Assembly (NCBI GenBank): GCA_027047735.1
Contig: JALTUD010000075.1
Span: 1 to 8,684, forward strand
Length of the DNA stretch: 8,684 nt
From: Flavobacteriales bacterium
Lineage (GTDB): Bacteria > Bacteroidota > Bacteroidia > Flavobacteriales_D > Parvicellaceae
Direction: 5' to 3'
A program made the position numbers and the translations under genes. Under the pieces are notes generated by a model, which was given only the letters and a program-made list of their open reading frames with translations, was not told the origin of the DNA and did no database searches. Every line of letters begins with the position of its first letter. Within the stretch, counting starts at the first letter, position 1. Of the stretch, positions 6,931-8,684 are shown one piece after another.

Positions 6931-6951
6931 ATGCCCGAAAAAATAATATGA
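6931..6951 (+). other. Six-codon upstream ORF whose stop overlaps the helicase start
   Basis: ATG at 6931 encodes Met-Pro-Glu-Lys-Ile-Ile and stops at TGA 6949-6951, overlapping the helicase ATG at 6948 in an ATGA arrangement. A purine-rich stretch TAGGGAAAGT immediately precedes the first ATG. It may be a coupling leader or chance; only the overlap geometry supports it. Confidence 0.25.
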
Positions 6952-8270
6952 AATTGACAGAGATACAACAAAAAGCACTTGATAACCTACCGATTAAGGC
7001 ATTAAATTCAATGCAAAAAGAATTTATTGAAGCAAGTGTAAAAGAAAACAATTTAGTGCTTCTTTCGCCGACAGGAACGGGTAAAACCTTTGCTTTTTTG
7101 TTGGCTTTACTTCAAAAAACAGATTGGAAAAAAAGGGGAGAAATACAGGCTTTAATCATTACGCCTTCGCGTGAATTAGCTACACAGATAGAAACTGTTT
7201 TTAAGTCGTTTAAATTGCCGGTGAAGATAAATTCGGTTTATGGCGGACATAAAATAAAAACCGAAGTCAATAATTTCATTGAACCACCAACGATTTTAGT
7301 GGGGACGCCCGGCAGGGTAGAAGACCATATCAATCGAAAAAACTTTGATACTTCAACCATTCATACGCTTGTGTTAGATGAGTTTGATAAGTCATTGGAA
7401 TTAGGCTTTCAAGAAGAAATAAAACACATCGTAAGCCGTTTACCGAATTTAAAAAACAGGCTATTAACCTCGGCAACCAATCTCAAAAATAAACCAAAAT
7501 ACTTAGGTGCTGAGACTTATAAAGAAATAAATTATCTCCAAGAACAAAAAGTTAAAGGGTTGGAATTGTGGGAAGTACGAGCCGAAGAAAACGACAAGCT
7601 GGAGGTGCTTATTCGTCTAATCGGCGAAATAGGAAATGAGCCTACCTTGATTTTTTGTAACCACCGGGAAGCAGTAGACAGAATCGCTCGTTTGTTGACT
7701 AAAACAGGTATTCCCGCCGGATTATTTCATGGCGGATTGACTCAAAATGAGCGGGAACGAGCGTTGGTAAAATTCAGAAACGGAAGTGTTAATTTGTTGG
7801 TAACAACTGATTTAGCTTCAAGAGGGCTAGACATTCCAAGTATTAAAAACATCATACACTATCAATTACCACCCAAGGAAGACGCTTACATTCATCGAAA
7901 CGGTCGAACGGCAAGGATGCAAGAAAAAGGAAGTGCGTATTTGGTGTTTTCCGAAGACGAAATTGTACCCGAATATATCCAAAATGAATTGAAATTTAAA
8001 GATTTGGAGGAGGAACTGTTTTTACCCGAAGCCCCCCAATGGAAAACCTTGTATATCGGTGGAGGTAAAAAAGACAAAATCAACAAGATAGATGTCGTGG
8101 GATTCTTAATAAAAAAAGGTAATCTGGCGAAAGAAGACATCGGAAAAATAGAAGTTTTCGACAATATGATTTATGTGGCGATATGTGCAGAAAAAGCCGA
8201 ACAAGTATTGCAAAAACTACACGGCGAAAAAATCAAGAAAAAACGATGTAAAATAGCGCTTTCCAAGTAA
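6948..8270 (+). CDS. DEAD-box ATP-dependent RNA helicase with DbpA-type RNA-binding C-terminus
   Basis: A 440-residue cytoplasmic RNA helicase. Domain 1 carries a Q-motif glutamine (Gln23), motif I SPTGTGKT (40-47), Ia PSRELA (73-78), GG (99-100), Ib TPGR (120-123), motif II as DEFD (144-147) in place of DEAD, and III SAT (175-177). Domain 2 has IV LIFCNHR (234-240), V TTDLASRGLDIP (286-297) and VI HRNGRTAR (316-323). Residues about 364-438, beginning TLYIGGGKKDKINKIDVVG, match the DbpA RNA-binding domain. In E. coli DbpA that domain recognises 23S rRNA hairpin 92 during 50S assembly, so I infer a ribosome-assembly role. The region before the Q motif is short, lacking the usual upstream phenylalanine segment. 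ATG 6948 is chosen because it begins the conserved region. The gene lies 74 nt after lhgO on the same strand, and its stop is 1 nt from element B. Confidence 0.92.
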   Translation: MKLTEIQQKALDNLPIKALNSMQKEFIEASVKENNLVLLSPTGTGKTFAFLLALLQKTDWKKRGEIQALIITPSRELATQIETVFKSFKLPVKINSVYGGHKIKTEVNNFIEPPTILVGTPGRVEDHINRKNFDTSTIHTLVLDEFDKSLELGFQEEIKHIVSRLPNLKNRLLTSATNLKNKPKYLGAETYKEINYLQEQKVKGLELWEVRAEENDKLEVLIRLIGEIGNEPTLIFCNHREAVDRIARLLTKTGIPAGLFHGGLTQNERERALVKFRNGSVNLLVTTDLASRGLDIPSIKNIIHYQLPPKEDAYIHRNGRTARMQEKGSAYLVFSEDEIVPEYIQNELKFKDLEEELFLPEAPQWKTLYIGGGKKDKINKIDVVGFLIKKGNLAKEDIGKIEVFDNMIYVAICAEKAEQVLQKLHGEKIKKKRCKIALSK

Positions 8271-8282
8271 CTTTGGGCGTTC

Positions 8283-8341
8283 CCATTACAGCATAAAAAA
8301 GCAGTTCCGTTGCACTACACTACTTTTTAACGCCGTAATGG
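8283..8341 (-). repeat. Hairpin 2 of element B (23-position stem)
   Basis: Arms 8283-8305 and 8319-8341 give 19 Watson-Crick pairs, one mismatch and three positions (8290-8334, 8293-8331, 8302-8322) that are G.U on the - strand but A.C on the + strand. The stem sequence has no resemblance to that of element A hairpin 2, although the flanking GCCCGACC and GGGAACGCCC are identical. Its inner part, read on the - strand, is a 6-bp stem (AGTAGT / ACTGCT) followed by T6. It might therefore also act as a weak intrinsic terminator for leftward transcription. Confidence 0.78.
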
Positions 8342-8361
8342 TCGGGCTATCACTACTCACT

Positions 8362-8394
8362 CTTTTGGTTTGCATATATGCAACAAACCAAAAG
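8362..8394 (-). repeat. Hairpin 1 of element B
   Basis: Perfect 11-bp inverted repeat CTTTTGGTTTG / CAAACCAAAAG, the same stem as in element A, around an 11-nt loop reading TTGCATATATG on the - strand. Confidence 0.85.
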
Positions 8395-8552
8395 GAGTTC
8401 AAACACGCCGTTCTATCCCTAACGCGTGTAAAATTGGCGGATAGAAAGTGAATGTTTGTCTTCTCAAACTATGAAAAAAATCTAGCGTAGCACCTTGCAA
8501 AGGAAATAAAAACAGGAAGAAAAATATAAGGATTCTAATAACGAAAGACAAT

Positions 8553-8684
8553 TTAAGTATTGCTATTCAGTAAGCCAAGTTTTCGTTTATATTCCTTTTC
8601 GTAACCTTTCCAATTGCGGATAACTTTTTTAGCCCATTCCAATTTTATTTCATCTTTTTCTTCATCGGTTAGTTGCCAATTAAT
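8553..8684 (-). CDS. C-terminal end of an unrecognised protein (5' part beyond the window)
   Basis: An open frame enters from the right edge and ends at TAA 8555-8553, giving 43 visible residues. The segment is highly charged, reading ...WQLTDEEKDEIKLEWAKK and then VIRNWKGYEKEYKRKLG, with an amphipathic helical look and no recognisable domain. Codon choice resembles the neighbouring genes, and the frame has no internal stop. I do not recognise it. It could be a real C-terminus or, less likely, an accidental frame. It converges on the helicase gene, with element B between them. Confidence 0.5.
   Translation of the reverse strand: MNWQLTDEEKDEIKLEWAKKVIRNWKGYEKEYKRKLGLLNSNT

Larger units (their letters stand above)
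8272..8531 (-). repeat. Structured repeat element B (inverted relative of element A)
   Basis: Read on the - strand it repeats the order of element A. It has an AT-rich linker ending TTTATTTCC, a diverged copy of the ATAGC...GCTAT palindrome region (around 8484-8505), and TTTTACACGCGTTAGGGATAG (8434-8414). Then follow CGGC, hairpin 1, GATAGCCCGACC, hairpin 2 and GGGAACGCCCAAA, ending 1 nt from the helicase stop. The part from 8272 to about 8430 is clearly homologous to element A. The outer part is weaker and its boundary is approximate. Like element A, it is antisense to the gene whose 3' end it touches. Confidence 0.7.
8271..8552. other. Convergent intergenic region occupied by element B
   Basis: 282 nt between the converging 3' ends of the helicase (+) and the unrecognised gene (-). 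It is almost entirely filled by a second structured element. Nothing coding is seen. Confidence 0.75.

Overview
The window looks like chromosomal DNA from a member of the Bacteroidota, probably a flavobacterium-like lineage. The evidence is low-to-moderate GC, translation starts preceded by A-rich sequence rather than Shine-Dalgarno sites, Bacteroidota-type -7 promoter boxes (TAnnTTTG), a bifunctional RibBA, and a DEAD-box protein with a DEFD Walker B and a DbpA-type tail. This assignment comes from motif recognition only.

Layout. Positions 1-523 (-) hold the N-terminal part of an LpxL-type lipid A acyltransferase that runs off the left edge. Positions 524-1110 carry no gene. They are filled by a tandem array of palindromic repeats (period 162-163 nt, units at 559, 721 and 884), and the last unit continues into a two-hairpin element (element A). 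Positions 1111-5197 (-) are a compact run read leftwards: ribBA (riboflavin), an aminopeptidase P, and an acyl-CoA carboxylase beta subunit. ribBA and the peptidase overlap by 4 nt, and 29 nt separate the peptidase from the carboxylase. Positions 5198-5649 are a divergent intergenic region. It contains a -7 promoter box for each direction and, between them, a 176-bp fold-back MITE-like insertion with 18-bp perfect terminal inverted repeats and a possible 5-bp target duplication. Positions 5650-8270 (+) carry lhgO (L-2-hydroxyglutarate oxidase) and the DEAD-box helicase. Positions 8271-8552 hold a second copy of the structured element (element B) in opposite orientation, and 8553-8684 (-) is the C-terminal end of an unrecognised gene.

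The protein-coding genes are ordinary housekeeping or metabolic genes: flavin precursor synthesis, dipeptide turnover, propionyl-CoA-type carboxylation, 2-hydroxyglutarate repair and rRNA-associated helicase activity. No defence system, CRISPR array, prophage or secondary-metabolite cluster is visible. One modest functional link is that ribBA makes the flavin precursors needed by the FAD enzyme LhgO across the divergent region.

The most interesting content is non-coding. Elements A and B share an invariant sequence frame but carry hairpins whose sequence is completely different while the fold is kept. All five non-Watson-Crick stem pairs that are G.U in one orientation would be A.C in the other, and they agree on the same orientation, which suggests a structured RNA or single-stranded DNA read on that strand. 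Both elements abut the 3' end of a gene, in antisense orientation to it. The MITE-like element in the divergent promoter region is a separate family.
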